This document shows positions 26,778-36,352 of a stretch of DNA of 64,000 bases, in pieces. The stretch's first letter is position 1. Every line of letters starts with the position of its first letter. A program made the position numbers and the translations under genes. The notes below the pieces were generated by a model, which saw only the letters and a list, made by a program, of their open reading frames with translations, did not search any database and was not told the DNA's origin. The stretch comes from Corynebacterium mustelae (lineage in GTDB: Bacteria > Actinomycetota > Actinomycetes > Mycobacteriales > Mycobacteriaceae), in NCBI RefSeq assembly GCF_001020985.1, contig NZ_CP011542.1:1302001-1366000 (forward strand), given 5' to 3'.

Positions 26778-27488
26778 TTATTTGTTGTCGTTGTCCTCGT
26801 CGGGCTCGGTGATGGAGATCATGCACTTGCCGTTTTCCATCAAGGGCTGTAGATCGATGCGAAGCGGTGAAAGATTGCGGTGGTGTTGCAACATCCCCTG
26901 ATGAATATCGCACATGAAATCACCAAGTTCGCCTTCGTCGTTAACAAACGGACAAGAATGCATGCAAACATCTACGTGATGGCTGTTTTTTGCGTCTCGT
27001 TTAATTTCTGGGTCAAAACCCATCTGCTGTAAATGCCCGCATAGGGAACGGACGGCATCATTAATATTGTCGGCTTTGAAGCCGTCCTCGATCATTTTCT
27101 CACCCCACTCTTGGCCAATCAGCTGGGCGAGCTTATGGGCTTGTTCCTGATCTCCGTCGCCTAGATACTTGGACATAACGTTGATTAACGTGAGGTATTC
27201 ATTAGCTACGGTGCGGTTGTCAGGGATACGAAGTCGGTAGATTAACGACGGCCTACCCCGCCCGGTGGCGGGGGCGGTTTCGGCAAAGATAGCCTTCCGT
27301 TCCACTAACTCATCTAGATGTCCCCGGGCGGTATTGATGTGCATCCCTAATGTTTCTGCGACTTGGGAAACCCGCGCCCCATCAGGAAAGTTATTGAGAA
27401 CATCTAATACGGCACGCTGTTTAAGGCTAAGACTCAGCGACTCTGGAAAAAGCTCAATTGCTGGGCGGGGCCGTGCGGGTTTTGTCAT
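26778..27488 (-). CDS. HTH transcriptional regulator with C-terminal Cys cluster (COG2345-like, possible Fe-S sensor)
   Basis: 236 residues. Residues 20-90 form a winged helix-turn-helix (LSLKQRAVLDVLNNFPDGARVSQVAETLGMHINTARGHLDELVERK, wing TGRGRPSLIYRL). The C-terminal half contains Cys residues in SLCGHL, DVCMHSCPF, DFMCDIHQG and NGKCMIS, reminiscent of SufR-type regulators that hold an iron-sulfur cluster. The ATG at 27488 has GGAGC 7 bases upstream. Its promoter is overlapped by a 13-bp palindrome (27536-27548), suggesting autoregulation. It lies downstream of the acyl-CoA synthetase gene, not beside suf genes, so its targets are unknown. Confidence 0.8.
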   Translation of the reverse strand: MTKPARPRPAIELFPESLSLSLKQRAVLDVLNNFPDGARVSQVAETLGMHINTARGHLDELVERKAIFAETAPATGRGRPSLIYRLRIPDNRTVANEYLTLINVMSKYLGDGDQEQAHKLAQLIGQEWGEKMIEDGFKADNINDAVRSLCGHLQQMGFDPEIKRDAKNSHHVDVCMHSCPFVNDEGELGDFMCDIHQGMLQHHRNLSPLRIDLQPLMENGKCMISITEPDEDNDNK

Positions 27489-27519
27489 GTGGTGCGCTCC
27501 GAGAAGAAATGAGAGAAAA

Positions 27520-27548
27520 ATAATAAGTGGCTATGTTGTTTTAAACAA
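27520..27548 (-). promoter_or_regulatory. Promoter of the HTH regulator with palindromic operator over -35
   Basis: On the minus strand the -35 TTGTTT (27548-27543) and -10 TATTAT (27525-27520) are separated by exactly 17 bp. The -35 forms one arm of the perfect 13-bp palindrome TTGTTTTAAACAA at 27536-27548. A repressor bound there would block RNA polymerase. Confidence 0.55.
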
Positions 27549-27647
27549 AGTACTGCATTTTGGTTGGGTGTGCATTAATTTTGGATGAAATCAACCTAAA
27601 GTTTAGACACTTTACCTGCAGAAGCCACTCAAGGAGTGGAATAGGAA

Positions 27648-29387
27648 TTAGTCGACGTTTTGAATTGCCGAATTATGCCCTGGCCCCTGGAGCTTAATTA
27701 CGTCAAAATCTCCATCGGCTAGGTGTTGACGAAGGTCTACTTTGTCGAATTTCCCCACTGAAGTCTTATCAATGGAATCAACAAAAGTCCAATATTCGGG
27801 AAGCATCCATGATGGGAAGTTTTTCCGTAACCTGTCGCGTAACCGTTCCGCTGTTTCCTTATCACGGGATATTCCATCGGCAACGACAGTAACCGCTAGT
27901 GGTCGTTCCCCCCACTTGGGATCGGGGTAGCCAATGACAGCGCATTCAACTACAACTGTGGCTGCCATGATTTCATTTTCTAATAGGGCAGAGTAGATCC
28001 ACTCACCGCCGGAACGAATTACGTCACGTGCTCGGTCATGAATGGTTAAGAACCCATCAGAAGTGACAGAACCGACATCCCCAGTGCGCAGCCAGCCATC
28101 AGTAGTGAACTGCTCGGCGGCATCGTCAACCGGCTCGTTTCGGAAAATACTTGCTGCACCACCAGCATCTGTGGTGGGGGAATGGTAGTAAGATCCAGTA
28201 ACCCAATTTCCCCGAACTTGAATTTCGCCTTGGTTGCGATCGGTGGCGGTGACCACCTCGCCATCATTGACAACGCGGTATTCTAGCGATGCTGGAAAAC
28301 GCCCTTGGCTGATTCGATACGCCTGCCGCGCCTCACCGGATACACCTGCTGGGGTTCGTGCTACGGTTCCCACCGTAGATGTCTCGGTCATACCCCACAC
28401 ATGGACAATGTCGACGCCATACCTTTCTTCCCATAATTGGATGAGAATGGGAGGTACGGCAGAACCTCCTGCATAGATTTCCTGCAAACTCATCCGATCT
28501 GGTGGATTGTGCATGTAGTGCACCATGAGTTGGATCCAGATAGTTGGGACTCCGTGTGCCACCCGAGGGTGACAGGTGGCGATCAGATCAGCCAAACCGG
28601 CAGGGGAGACATCTGCACCAGGAAAAACTAGTGGAGCGCCTGACATGAACGCTGCTACGGGAACCCCCCAAGATAAAACATGATAAATCGGGACACAGCA
28701 TAAAAATGATTGACCGTGGCTAATTGCCAAGGAATCGGTGGTTCGCAAGCTTAATGATTGTAGATACAGGGAGCGGTGGGAATAGGCTACGCCTTTTGGC
28801 GCACCCGTGGTTCCGGTGGAATAACATAATGCGGCCGCGGTGTTTTCCGCCAAGACTGGCCAATGGTAAATGGTGGATCGGCCATCGAGAAGCGATTCGT
28901 AGGAATAACATGCGACCCTTTCTGGCATAAATTTCGCAGGGCCGGAAACATCCGCACGGCCGATAAACACCACGGCTTCAACGCTGGGGCAACCACGAGC
29001 AAGGATTTCGCCGAGCTGTTTGGCTAAACGCTGGTCAGCAACAATCACTTTATCTTCGGCGTGATTAATGATGTGCGCGATCTGATCATTCATCAGTTGT
29101 TTATTGAGTGGGTTAAATACCGCACCCTTGCACGCGACAGCAAACAAAACCTCCAAATGCTCTGAGCAATTGTGCATAAAAGTTGCCACTCGTTGATCGC
29201 CGGTGATCCCTAGTTCGTCGTTAAGCGCATGTGCGAAAGCTGCAGCCCGCGCCGCGATATCTGCAAAAGTTGTTTCATGCAGCCTGTCAGCTTCCCAAGT
29301 TGTAACTTTGGTGGAACCGAATGCGGTCGCACCATGGTTGAGGATGCGTGACAGGTTAAGTGGCAAATCCTGCATCGTTGAAAGCAT
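27648..29387 (-). CDS. Acyl-CoA synthetase (AMP-forming fatty acid CoA ligase)
   Basis: 579 residues of the ANL superfamily; activates a fatty or carboxylic acid with ATP and CoA. The AMP-binding P-loop is YSTGTTGAPKGVAYSHRS near residue 190. Further motifs: IYAGGSAVPP, HVWGMTETSTVG, GWLRTGDVGSVTSDGFL and IRSGGEWIYSALLEN. The C-terminal Lys domain ends DKTSVGKFDKVDLRQHL, with the catalytic lysine. The family resembles medium/long-chain FadD enzymes; the true substrate cannot be read. The ATG at 29387 lies 8 bases after a TAGAGT -10-like element, so the message may be leaderless; MQDLPLN (29375) is an alternative start. Confidence 0.9.
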   Translation of the reverse strand: MLSTMQDLPLNLSRILNHGATAFGSTKVTTWEADRLHETTFADIAARAAAFAHALNDELGITGDQRVATFMHNCSEHLEVLFAVACKGAVFNPLNKQLMNDQIAHIINHAEDKVIVADQRLAKQLGEILARGCPSVEAVVFIGRADVSGPAKFMPERVACYSYESLLDGRSTIYHWPVLAENTAAALCYSTGTTGAPKGVAYSHRSLYLQSLSLRTTDSLAISHGQSFLCCVPIYHVLSWGVPVAAFMSGAPLVFPGADVSPAGLADLIATCHPRVAHGVPTIWIQLMVHYMHNPPDRMSLQEIYAGGSAVPPILIQLWEERYGVDIVHVWGMTETSTVGTVARTPAGVSGEARQAYRISQGRFPASLEYRVVNDGEVVTATDRNQGEIQVRGNWVTGSYYHSPTTDAGGAASIFRNEPVDDAAEQFTTDGWLRTGDVGSVTSDGFLTIHDRARDVIRSGGEWIYSALLENEIMAATVVVECAVIGYPDPKWGERPLAVTVVADGISRDKETAERLRDRLRKNFPSWMLPEYWTFVDSIDKTSVGKFDKVDLRQHLADGDFDVIKLQGPGHNSAIQNVD

Positions 29388-29942
29388 GCCCTAAACTCTA
29401 GCCAAGGTTTAGTTGTTTGTAGCGCTACCTCCCCAAGAAAGTGGTATTTTCCTCGCATTTTGAACACGTCGACTACTTTTTACGGCGATATCTTTTTACC
29501 GAGGGTTTATGTTGCGCTACACTTAAGACACGAGTTTTCTATAGTTGGTAAAACGAAAGCGCATAACATTCAACTAGCGTGAGTATTCAACTCTTTCACA
29601 TCACTTAAGGTTCATTATTTAATCGAGACATAGCGACTGTCTTTAGGTATCAATTGCGTACCTTAACGTCATATGGAGTCGAGCGAATGTTCATCACCTT
29701 CCTGGTGTGAAATTCAGAAAGCTTGCTTTTTCAACTGCCTAATAGGACTTTGGGTAGTGAAAGTTTTTGGTTTTTGTGCAGTCTTTTTTGTAGGTTTCTT
29801 TAAAAAGATGCACAGACCATCAGATTAAATTACACATGGGAGCTTCCAGCTGAACCAAGCCGCGCGAAACGTTTGTGGGTATCCAACCACTACCTGACGG
29901 CTTTATGTTGTTCCGGCTGGTCAAGCCAATGAAAGGACATCT
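29388..29942. other. 555-bp divergent region upstream of rho
   Basis: AT-rich non-coding DNA between the acyl-CoA synthetase gene (leftward) and rho (rightward). GTAGCGCTAC at 29419-29428 is a 10-bp palindrome near the leftward promoter. Rightward -10-like elements include TATAGT at 29540-29545 and others nearer rho, so the rho mRNA may carry a leader of up to about 400 bases. Such a leader would suit Rho autoregulation, but no specific structure is evident. No small gene is seen. Confidence 0.45.
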
Positions 29943-31922
29943 GTGACCACAACAGATAATGGCGCACCACGTAATCTTGTTGCAATGCGTCTTCCCGAGC
30001 TGCGGAAACTTGCAGCTGACATGGGGCTTAAAGGCGTTTCCGGGTTGCGTAAGGGTGAATTGATCGCCACCATTAATTCAGCATCGGCGGGGGAGCCGAC
30101 ACCGCAGAAACGTGCTTCCAAAACTACAGCTTCGGCGACGTCAGCCGCGAAAGAGGCTCAGAACCAACCAGTAGTAGAGGTTGAAGAATCGAAACCGCGT
30201 CGACGACGCGCGACCAAAGCATCAATGGCAGCTGAATCAAGCACAGTTGAAGACGAGGCTTCGACTGTCGCAGCGGAACCTACCAAACAGCGCCGTCGTC
30301 GAGTAACCTCTCGGCACACTGATGCCGAACAAGAGCAAAACGTAGACACAACTGAATCAAACATGGATTCCGCAGCGGATGATGCTTCAGAATCTGCCGA
30401 ATCAGGTGTCTCGTCTGAGGATAACGATAATCACTACGGTTCCCGTTCCGCAGCACGTCGCGCTCGTCGGAATCGGGCACGCAGGGAAGCTAGGGAAAAT
30501 CGCTCCGGGCGTAGGTCCGACAATGGTGATGGCGATGCAGATGCACCGGCTGAAACTTCCTCTGCACCAGAATCGAACGAAACTACGGAGTCGCAGGAAA
30601 CAGAGCGACCAGAACGTCGGGAACGGGGGGATCGCCGGGATCGTGACGATGACCGCCGGGGACGGCGCGGTCGCAGGAATCGCCGGGGACGGGATCGTGA
30701 CGGTGAGGGTTACGAAGGCGAAAGCCGAGAGCAGCGCGAAGAGCAACTACAAGATGTAGCAGGCATTTTGGACGTTGTTGACAACAACGTGGCGTTCCTG
30801 CGCACCTCCGGTTATCATTCCGGCCCGGCCGATGTGTACGTGAACAATCAGATGGTGCGCCGTCTCGGACTTCGCTCTGGAGACGCCATCGTTGGTGCAG
30901 TTCGGATGCATGATAACAACGACAACCGGGGCGGGTATAATCGGGGCCGCAACCGGCAGAAATACAACCCTTTAGTGCGGGTTGATTCTGTCAATGGCAT
31001 GACCGTCGATGAAGCTAAAGCGCGGCCAGAATTTGCCAAGTTGACCCCGTTGTATCCGAATCAGCGTCTTCGGCTTGAAACCGAACAAAAGGTTTTGACC
31101 ACCCGGGTTATTGATTTGATCATGCCTATCGGTAAGGGGCAGCGTGCGCTTATCGTTTCGCCTCCGAAGGCTGGTAAGACCACTATTTTGCAAAACATCG
31201 CGAATGCAATCGCTACGAACAATCCAGAGTGCTATCTGATGGTTGTTTTGGTCGATGAACGGCCAGAAGAAGTTACTGATATGCAACGAAGCGTCAAAGG
31301 TGAGGTCATTGCTTCCACCTTCGACCGACCCCCATCAGAGCATACTGCTGTGGCTGAGCTTGCAATTGAGCGGGCAAAGCGCCTGGTTGAGCAAGGCGAA
31401 GACGTCGTCGTTCTGTTGGACTCGATTACTCGACTTGGTCGGGCGTATAACAACTCTTCGCCAGCTTCTGGACGTATTCTTTCCGGTGGTGTGGACTCCA
31501 ACGCGCTGTATCCTCCGAAACGGTTCCTTGGCGCGGCTCGCAATATCGAAAATGGTGGTTCGTTGACCATCATTGCCACGGCGATGGTTGAGACCGGTTC
31601 CGCAGGCGATACTGTTATCTTTGAGGAATTCAAGGGCACTGGCAATGCGGAACTGAAGCTGGATCGCAAGATCGCCGAGCGTCGAGTATTCCCGGCGGTT
31701 GACGTCAATCCTTCCGGCACCCGTAAAGACGAATTGCTGATGCCAAAGGAAGAAGCGCAGGTTATGCACAAACTGCGTCGTATTCTTTCCGCGCTGGATA
31801 ACCAGCAGGCCATTGATCTTTTGATCAAGCAGCTCAAGAAGACCAAGAACAACCGCGAGTTCCTCATGCAGGTCGCCTCGTCTGCCATCATGAACACCGA
31901 AGATGGTGAGGAGGTCGAGTAA
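29943..31922 (+). CDS. rho: Transcription termination factor Rho, with actinobacterial insertion
   Basis: 659 residues, against about 420 in E. coli. The N-terminal helical domain MRLPELRKLAADMGLKGVSGLRKGELIATI is followed by a long charged, repetitive insertion (about residues 50-255) with Glu/Asp stretches and an Arg/Asp-rich part (GRRGRRNRRGRDRDGEGYEG) that adds RNA affinity in Actinobacteria. Then come the cold-shock-like RNA-binding domain (GILDVVDNNVAFLRTSGY) and the ATPase, with Walker A PPKAGKTTILQNIA and Walker B VVLLDSITRLGRAYN. It works as a hexameric RNA helicase. GTG start with AAAGGAC upstream. First gene of a rho-prfA-prmC-sua5-wecA cluster. Confidence 0.96.
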   Translation: MTTTDNGAPRNLVAMRLPELRKLAADMGLKGVSGLRKGELIATINSASAGEPTPQKRASKTTASATSAAKEAQNQPVVEVEESKPRRRRATKASMAAESSTVEDEASTVAAEPTKQRRRRVTSRHTDAEQEQNVDTTESNMDSAADDASESAESGVSSEDNDNHYGSRSAARRARRNRARREARENRSGRRSDNGDGDADAPAETSSAPESNETTESQETERPERRERGDRRDRDDDRRGRRGRRNRRGRDRDGEGYEGESREQREEQLQDVAGILDVVDNNVAFLRTSGYHSGPADVYVNNQMVRRLGLRSGDAIVGAVRMHDNNDNRGGYNRGRNRQKYNPLVRVDSVNGMTVDEAKARPEFAKLTPLYPNQRLRLETEQKVLTTRVIDLIMPIGKGQRALIVSPPKAGKTTILQNIANAIATNNPECYLMVVLVDERPEEVTDMQRSVKGEVIASTFDRPPSEHTAVAELAIERAKRLVEQGEDVVVLLDSITRLGRAYNNSSPASGRILSGGVDSNALYPPKRFLGAARNIENGGSLTIIATAMVETGSAGDTVIFEEFKGTGNAELKLDRKIAERRVFPAVDVNPSGTRKDELLMPKEEAQVMHKLRRILSALDNQQAIDLLIKQLKKTKNNREFLMQVASSAIMNTEDGEEVE

Positions 31923-31925
31923 TTA

Positions 31926-32999
31926 GTGGCGAACCAAGTATCTGCGGTTGACGACATCGTCTCCGAATACCAGGGCATAGAAGCTCAAATGGCAGATCCG
32001 GAGACGATGGGCGATCAAGCGTTATTTCGGAAGCTATCAAAACGCTATTCAGAATTGCAGCCAATTATTCGGGTCAATAATAAGCTGGTTCAGGCCCGAG
32101 ACGACCACGAAGTTGCTGCTGAAATGGCCTATGAGGATGCCGAGTTTAAGGCCGAAGCTGAACGGCTAGCTGGTGAGATTGTCGAACTAGAAGAGCAATT
32201 AGCTGATCTACTTGCCCCGCGTGATCCTCACGACGGTGACGATATCGTCATGGAAGTTAAAGCTGGTGCTGGTGGCGAAGAAGCTGCATTATTTGCGGGC
32301 GAGCTGGTGCGTATGTACCAGCGTTATGCAGAAAAGCATGGTTTTAGCACTGAGGTTTTGGATTTATCCGAATCTGATCTTGGCGGCGTAAAGGATATGA
32401 CGTTATCCATACGTTCGAAGCAGCCCTCACGTGATGGTGCCTGGAGCGTGTTCAAATTTGAGGGTGGCGTTCATCGTGTCCAGCGAGTTCCGGTAACGGA
32501 GTCGCAAGGTCGGATTCAAACTTCGGCAGCTGGTGTGTTGGTATACCCGGAGCCAGATGAGGTTTCCGAGGTGGAGATCGACGAAAAAGACCTGCGGGTT
32601 GACGTGTACCGCTCTTCCGGTAAAGGTGGGCAGGGTGTTAATACCACCGACTCGGCGGTGCGCATCACCCATCTTCCAACGGGCATCGTTGTTACCTGCC
32701 AGAAGGAACGTTCCCAGATCCAGAATAAGGCGCGTGCTATGCAGGTACTCGCTGCCCGACTTCAGGCTCTTGCCGAAGAACAAGCAGAAGCGGAAGCTGC
32801 GGAGGGACGTGCGGCTCAGATTCGTACTCTGGATCGTTCGGAACGTATCCGTACATACAACTGGCCTGAAAATCGCATTTCTGATCACCGGATTGGGTAT
32901 AAAGCCAATACATTGGATTCCGTACTCAATGGTGACTTGGAAGATTTATTTACTGCTTTGCGCACCGCAGAGCGGGCAGCCCGATTGGAAGCGGAATAG
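31926..32999 (+). CDS. prfA: Peptide chain release factor 1
   Basis: 357 residues; reads UAA and UAG stop codons and triggers release of the finished protein. The GGQ catalytic motif is [17 protein letters not shown] near residue 230, and the RF1-type recognition region is [14 protein letters not shown]. The Gln of GGQ is the target of PrmC, encoded next. The GTG at 31926 follows the rho stop by three bases, with GAGGAGG overlapping the end of rho, so translation is likely coupled. Confidence 0.97.
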   Translation: MANQVSAVDDIVSEYQGIEAQMADPETMGDQALFRKLSKRYSELQPIIRVNNKLVQARDDHEVAAEMAYEDAEFKAEAERLAGEIVELEEQLADLLAPRDPHDGDDIVMEVKAGAGGEEAALFAGELVRMYQRYAEKHGFSTEVLDLSESDLGGVKDMTLSIRSKQPSRDGAWSVFKFEGGVHRVQRVPVTESQGRIQTSAAGVLVYPEPDEVSEVEIDEKDLRVDVYRSSGKGGQGVNTTDSAVRITHLPTGIVVTCQKERSQIQNKARAMQVLAARLQALAEEQAEAEAAEGRAAQIRTLDRSERIRTYNWPENRISDHRIGYKANTLDSVLNGDLEDLFTALRTAERAARLEAE

Positions 33000-33005
33000 G
33001 TTTTC

Positions 33006-33872
33006 GTGCGGGAAATTTTACATTCAGCTCAAGCCACCCTCGCTGCGGCGGGGGTGGCTTCGCCGCGCAACGACGTCCAGCTGATTGCGGCTGAGCTTCT
33101 AGAGATTGACCCGCTAGCCGTGCCCTTATTTCGGCTTCGGGATCTAACGGAGGCGAAACGTGCTGCATTCCTATTGGCATTTGATTCGGCAATTCGGCGA
33201 CGTGCGGAGCGGATTCCGTTGCAACACATTATCGGTAAATCGTGGTTTGGTCAGGTCGAACTATCTGTCGGGCCTGGGGTCTTTATACCTCGACCGGAAA
33301 CGGAACTGATGGCAGATTGGGTGGTAGATCAGCTGAAGCATCGCTTTGACGAGCAACCGTTAGTTGTGGTCGATATGTGCACTGGCTCCGGCGCGATTGC
33401 CGCTTATATTGCGGCAGAGCTTTTCGACGCAAACCTGCCCGCGTCAATCTACGCCGTCGAAATGTCACCGGAGGCCGCGGCCTTTGCTGCAACCAACCTG
33501 GAAAAATACCAGGTCGATCTCATCCTCGGAGATGCTGGAGACATTGCCACCTATCCATCCGATCTGATTGGGCGGGTGGATTTGGTTATCAGCAACCCGC
33601 CTTATGTGCCGGAAACACTTGAGCTGGATCCTGAGGTGTACCACGATCCGGAAATGGCGGTGTTTGCAGGGCCAACCGGCATGACCGTCATTCCGCGGTT
33701 GGTGGAGGTCATGGACAAGCTTTGTGTCCCCGGCGGGCTAACCGCAATTGAACACGATGACACCACCCAACCAGCGGTGCTGAGCTGTCTGGCTGAACAG
33801 GGTTTTGCACAGGTTGTCGGGCATAATGATTTCACTGGTCGCCCCCGATTTGTCACAGCGACTAAGCTATAA
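33006..33872 (+). CDS. prmC: Release-factor glutamine methyltransferase
   Basis: 288 residues; transfers a methyl group from S-adenosylmethionine to the GGQ glutamine of RF1 and RF2. An N-terminal helical domain (about 1-75) is followed by a Rossmann methyltransferase fold with VVDMCTGSGAIAAYIAAEL (SAM binding) and the substrate motif VISNPPYVPE. GVFIPRPETELM is also typical of the HemK/PrmC family. GTG start 6 bases after the prfA stop, the conserved prfA-prmC arrangement. Confidence 0.96.
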   Translation: MREILHSAQATLAAAGVASPRNDVQLIAAELLEIDPLAVPLFRLRDLTEAKRAAFLLAFDSAIRRRAERIPLQHIIGKSWFGQVELSVGPGVFIPRPETELMADWVVDQLKHRFDEQPLVVVDMCTGSGAIAAYIAAELFDANLPASIYAVEMSPEAAAFAATNLEKYQVDLILGDAGDIATYPSDLIGRVDLVISNPPYVPETLELDPEVYHDPEMAVFAGPTGMTVIPRLVEVMDKLCVPGGLTAIEHDDTTQPAVLSCLAEQGFAQVVGHNDFTGRPRFVTATKL

Positions 33873-33915
33873 CCGCACCTCGCAATAATCGCGACCACAT
33901 GGAGGAAGATAAACC

Positions 33916-34566
33916 GTGAGCAGAATCTACGACTGCGCTACCGCTGATACTCGGGCTGCCGGAATTAAACAAGCCGTTTCGGCGGTCAAATCTGGTCGCT
34001 TGGTTGTTCTGCCTACTGACACGCTATATGGGCTGGGCTGCGATGCTTTCGATAATGACGCTGTGAACCGGTTGTTGAATACAAAACAACGCGGACCGGA
34101 TATGCCAGTACCGGTGCTGGTTGGCAGCTGGGAGACAGCTCGCGGTCTCGTCCATTCCTATGATCAACGTCTCCGTACGCTCATCGAAGCGTTTTGGCCT
34201 GGGGCGCTGAGCATAGTGGTGCCACAAGCGCCATCCTTGATGTGGAATCTCGGTGACACGAATGGCACTGTCATGTTGCGGATGCCGCTGCACCCAGTTG
34301 CTATCGAACTTTTGCGGGAAACCGGCCCCATGGCCGTGTCAAGTGCCAATATTTCTGGGCAACCACCGGCAACAACTGCAGCGATGGCGAAGCAACAGCT
34401 AGGTGCTGCGGTCAACGTTTACCTTGATGGCGGTGAATGTGCCGAAGGCTTAGCCTCTTCAATTATCGATCTGTCCGGTTCTCAACCCCGGTTACTGAGA
34501 GAAGGCGCTGTCTCCGCAGATCGCATCGCCAGTGTACTGAAAGTAACTGCGGAAAGCCTGAGATAG
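33916..34566 (+). CDS. Threonylcarbamoyl-AMP synthase (Sua5/TsaC family)
   Basis: 216 residues of the YrdC/Sua5 fold; makes threonylcarbamoyl-AMP from threonine, bicarbonate and ATP for the t6A37 modification of tRNAs reading ANN codons. Typical motifs: VVLPTDTLYGLGCDAF, KQRGPDMPVPVLV, WPGALSIVVP, LRMPLHP and VSSANISGQPPATTA. The length fits the short, TsaC-like form or Sua5 without its extra C-terminal domain. ATG after GGAGGAAG. It is followed without a gap by wecA. Confidence 0.93.
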   Translation: MSRIYDCATADTRAAGIKQAVSAVKSGRLVVLPTDTLYGLGCDAFDNDAVNRLLNTKQRGPDMPVPVLVGSWETARGLVHSYDQRLRTLIEAFWPGALSIVVPQAPSLMWNLGDTNGTVMLRMPLHPVAIELLRETGPMAVSSANISGQPPATTAAMAKQQLGAAVNVYLDGGECAEGLASSIIDLSGSQPRLLREGAVSADRIASVLKVTAESLR

Positions 34567-35766
34567 ATGGGCACCGGGGTTGCGGGTGTCCCGCTGCGTG
34601 AATTGGGACTTATAGTTTTAGTCGCCGCCGCGCTAACGTATCTGACCACTGGGCTCGTGCGGTACAGTATGGTTCGGTCGGGCCAGGTCGGGGAGATTCG
34701 GGAGCGGGATGTGCACTCAATCCCGAAGCCGCGTCTGGGCGGAGTCGCAATGTTTTCGGGTTTCGTTGGCGCAGTTTACCTTGCAGACCAGCTTCCAGCC
34801 TTGACTAGAGGGTTTCAGCCGATAACGCCGGAAATGAATGCGGTGCTGTGGGGTGGTTTCGTCATTGTCATTGTTGGTGTGCTTGATGATCTTTTGGAAC
34901 TAGACGCGCTCACCAAAATTATTGGTCAAATACTTGGGGCTTTAGTCATGAGCTTGCTGGGTCTTAATTGGACACTGCTATTTGTCCCTTTTGGCGGCGG
35001 GACGACGTTACTGCTCGACCAATTTTGGTCCGTGCTTCTCACCGTGTTCTTTACAGTAACCTTGATAAACGCTATCAACTTTGTTGATGGGTTAGATGGT
35101 TTGGCGTCTGGTTTAGGAATGATCGCAGGTGGTGCGATTCTCATTTTCTCACTGACCATTTTGCACGACCAAGGTGGAATGGTGTCTGCCTATCCACCAG
35201 CGATTATCGCTGCCGCTTTGGTTGGGATCTGTGCAGGTTTTTTGCCGCATAACTTTGAGCCGGCCCGAATATTCATGGGAGATTCTGGCTCCATGCTCAT
35301 CGGATTACTGCTGGCGGCGGCATCCACCTCGGCGAGCGGGAAAATCAATATGGGCTTATATGGTGCGGTGGATATGGTAGCGCTACTTTCACCTATCATC
35401 GTGGTCTTTGCTGCTGTATTCGTACCACTGCTCGACCTTTTCCTGGCGGTCGTGCGTCGGCTAAAAAACGGAAAATCACCTTTTAGCCCGGACAAGATGC
35501 ATTTGCATCACCGATTGTTGTCGCTGGGGCACACTCATCGTCGAGTCGTTCTTGTTTTATATCTGTGGGTGTCCGTGGTGGCGTTCGGTGCGGTGAGTTT
35601 TTCTATCATTCCGCCAACGTTGGCTACTGTGAGCTTCATTATCGCCGTCGTGATTGCGACCATTGTGACCAGCGGGCCAGTCCGGCGGGCGCGGATAGAA
35701 AACCCGACGCCCACGATGAAAGTGGTGCGGCACCGACCAGGTGGGGCGTCGAAAAGCGAATCCTAG
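34567..35766 (+). CDS. wecA: Polyprenyl-phosphate GlcNAc-1-phosphate transferase (WecA/TagO/MraY family)
   Basis: 399 residues with about 11 membrane helices. Catalytic motifs of the PNPT family are present: KPRLGGVAMF near the start, VGVLDDLLELDALTK (Asp pair), INFVDGLDGLASG, IFMGDSGSMLIG and DKMHLHHRLLSLGH (HHR). It adds a GlcNAc-1-phosphate to decaprenyl phosphate, the first step of the linker joining arabinogalactan to peptidoglycan in corynebacteria and mycobacteria (Rv1302-like). The ATG immediately follows the stop of the preceding gene, indicating coupling. Its end overlaps the -35 region of atpI. Confidence 0.92.
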   Translation: MGTGVAGVPLRELGLIVLVAAALTYLTTGLVRYSMVRSGQVGEIRERDVHSIPKPRLGGVAMFSGFVGAVYLADQLPALTRGFQPITPEMNAVLWGGFVIVIVGVLDDLLELDALTKIIGQILGALVMSLLGLNWTLLFVPFGGGTTLLLDQFWSVLLTVFFTVTLINAINFVDGLDGLASGLGMIAGGAILIFSLTILHDQGGMVSAYPPAIIAAALVGICAGFLPHNFEPARIFMGDSGSMLIGLLLAAASTSASGKINMGLYGAVDMVALLSPIIVVFAAVFVPLLDLFLAVVRRLKNGKSPFSPDKMHLHHRLLSLGHTHRRVVLVLYLWVSVVAFGAVSFSIIPPTLATVSFIIAVVIATIVTSGPVRRARIENPTPTMKVVRHRPGGASKSES

Positions 35767-35801
35767 CTCAAAAACGTTTAGCCAAAGTTCAGGGGGTTCG
35801 G

Positions 35802-35818
35802 TAGAATCGCCCGGTGTG
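35802..35818 (+). promoter_or_regulatory. Putative leaderless promoter of atpI
   Basis: TAGAAT at 35802-35807 is a strong -10 that ends 8 bases before GTG 35816, with TTTAGC about 19 bp further upstream. There is no ribosome site. This supports the short start for the following gene. Confidence 0.5.
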
Positions 35819-36277
35819 ACTAGCAGCAACAACAATACAGATCTAGGTGCTTCATCATCGGCGGAAGAAGGTTCCCCATACGATGATCAACGGAGACCGC
35901 TTTTCCGGGCTTTAAAATTTGGCTCAATAGCGTTGGTTATTATCACCATAATTTCTCTAGCTGTGTGGGGATCGTTCCGGGATCTGCCAGGGATCTTGGG
36001 GGTTTTAGTCGGCGCCGCCATCGGAGGTGGATTCGTTCTTCTTACCGTCGTTAACGTCCTTATTACTGCTAAAACGAACGCTTCCGTGACCGGCGCCGTG
36101 GTGCTGGGAGGCTGGTTGCTAAAAATCGTTGTTGTCTTTATTGTGCTGTATTTTCTTAAAAACAAAACCTTCTACGACCCAATCGCACTATTCGTAACGG
36201 TTGTGGTTTCGTTGGTCGTTGTGTTGGGAACCGAAGTGTATGGAGTCATAACCTCAAAAGTCACATATATTAGCTAG
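35816..36277 (+). CDS. AtpI-like membrane protein upstream of ATP synthase
   Basis: 153 residues from GTG 35816 (TSSNNNTDLGASSSAEEG). A polar N-terminus of about 40 residues precedes four predicted membrane helices: SIALVIITIISLAVWG, GILGVLVGAAIGGGFVLLTVV, LLKIVVVFIVLYFL and IALFVTVVVSLVVVLGTEVYG. Position and topology fit the poorly conserved AtpI-like protein found before atpB in Actinobacteria, which may help c-ring assembly. The start was chosen because a -10 ends just before it. A strong terminator after the stop separates it from the atp operon proper. Confidence 0.75.
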   Translation: MTSSNNNTDLGASSSAEEGSPYDDQRRPLFRALKFGSIALVIITIISLAVWGSFRDLPGILGVLVGAAIGGGFVLLTVVNVLITAKTNASVTGAVVLGGWLLKIVVVFIVLYFLKNKTFYDPIALFVTVVVSLVVVLGTEVYGVITSKVTYIS

Positions 36278-36300
36278 GTAGCATCCTTATTTATTGGTTC

Positions 36301-36352
36301 AATCCCACCCAGACATAGCCTGCAGTGCATAGCTATGCGGTGGGATTTTTTT
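36301..36352 (+). terminator. Terminator between atpI and the atp operon
   Basis: AATCCCACC (36301-36309) pairs with GGTGGGATT (36339-36347), and inside it CATAGC (36314-36319) pairs with GCTATG (36332-36337). A run of seven T overlaps the 3' end of the stem. This argues that atpB has its own promoter. Confidence 0.8.
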
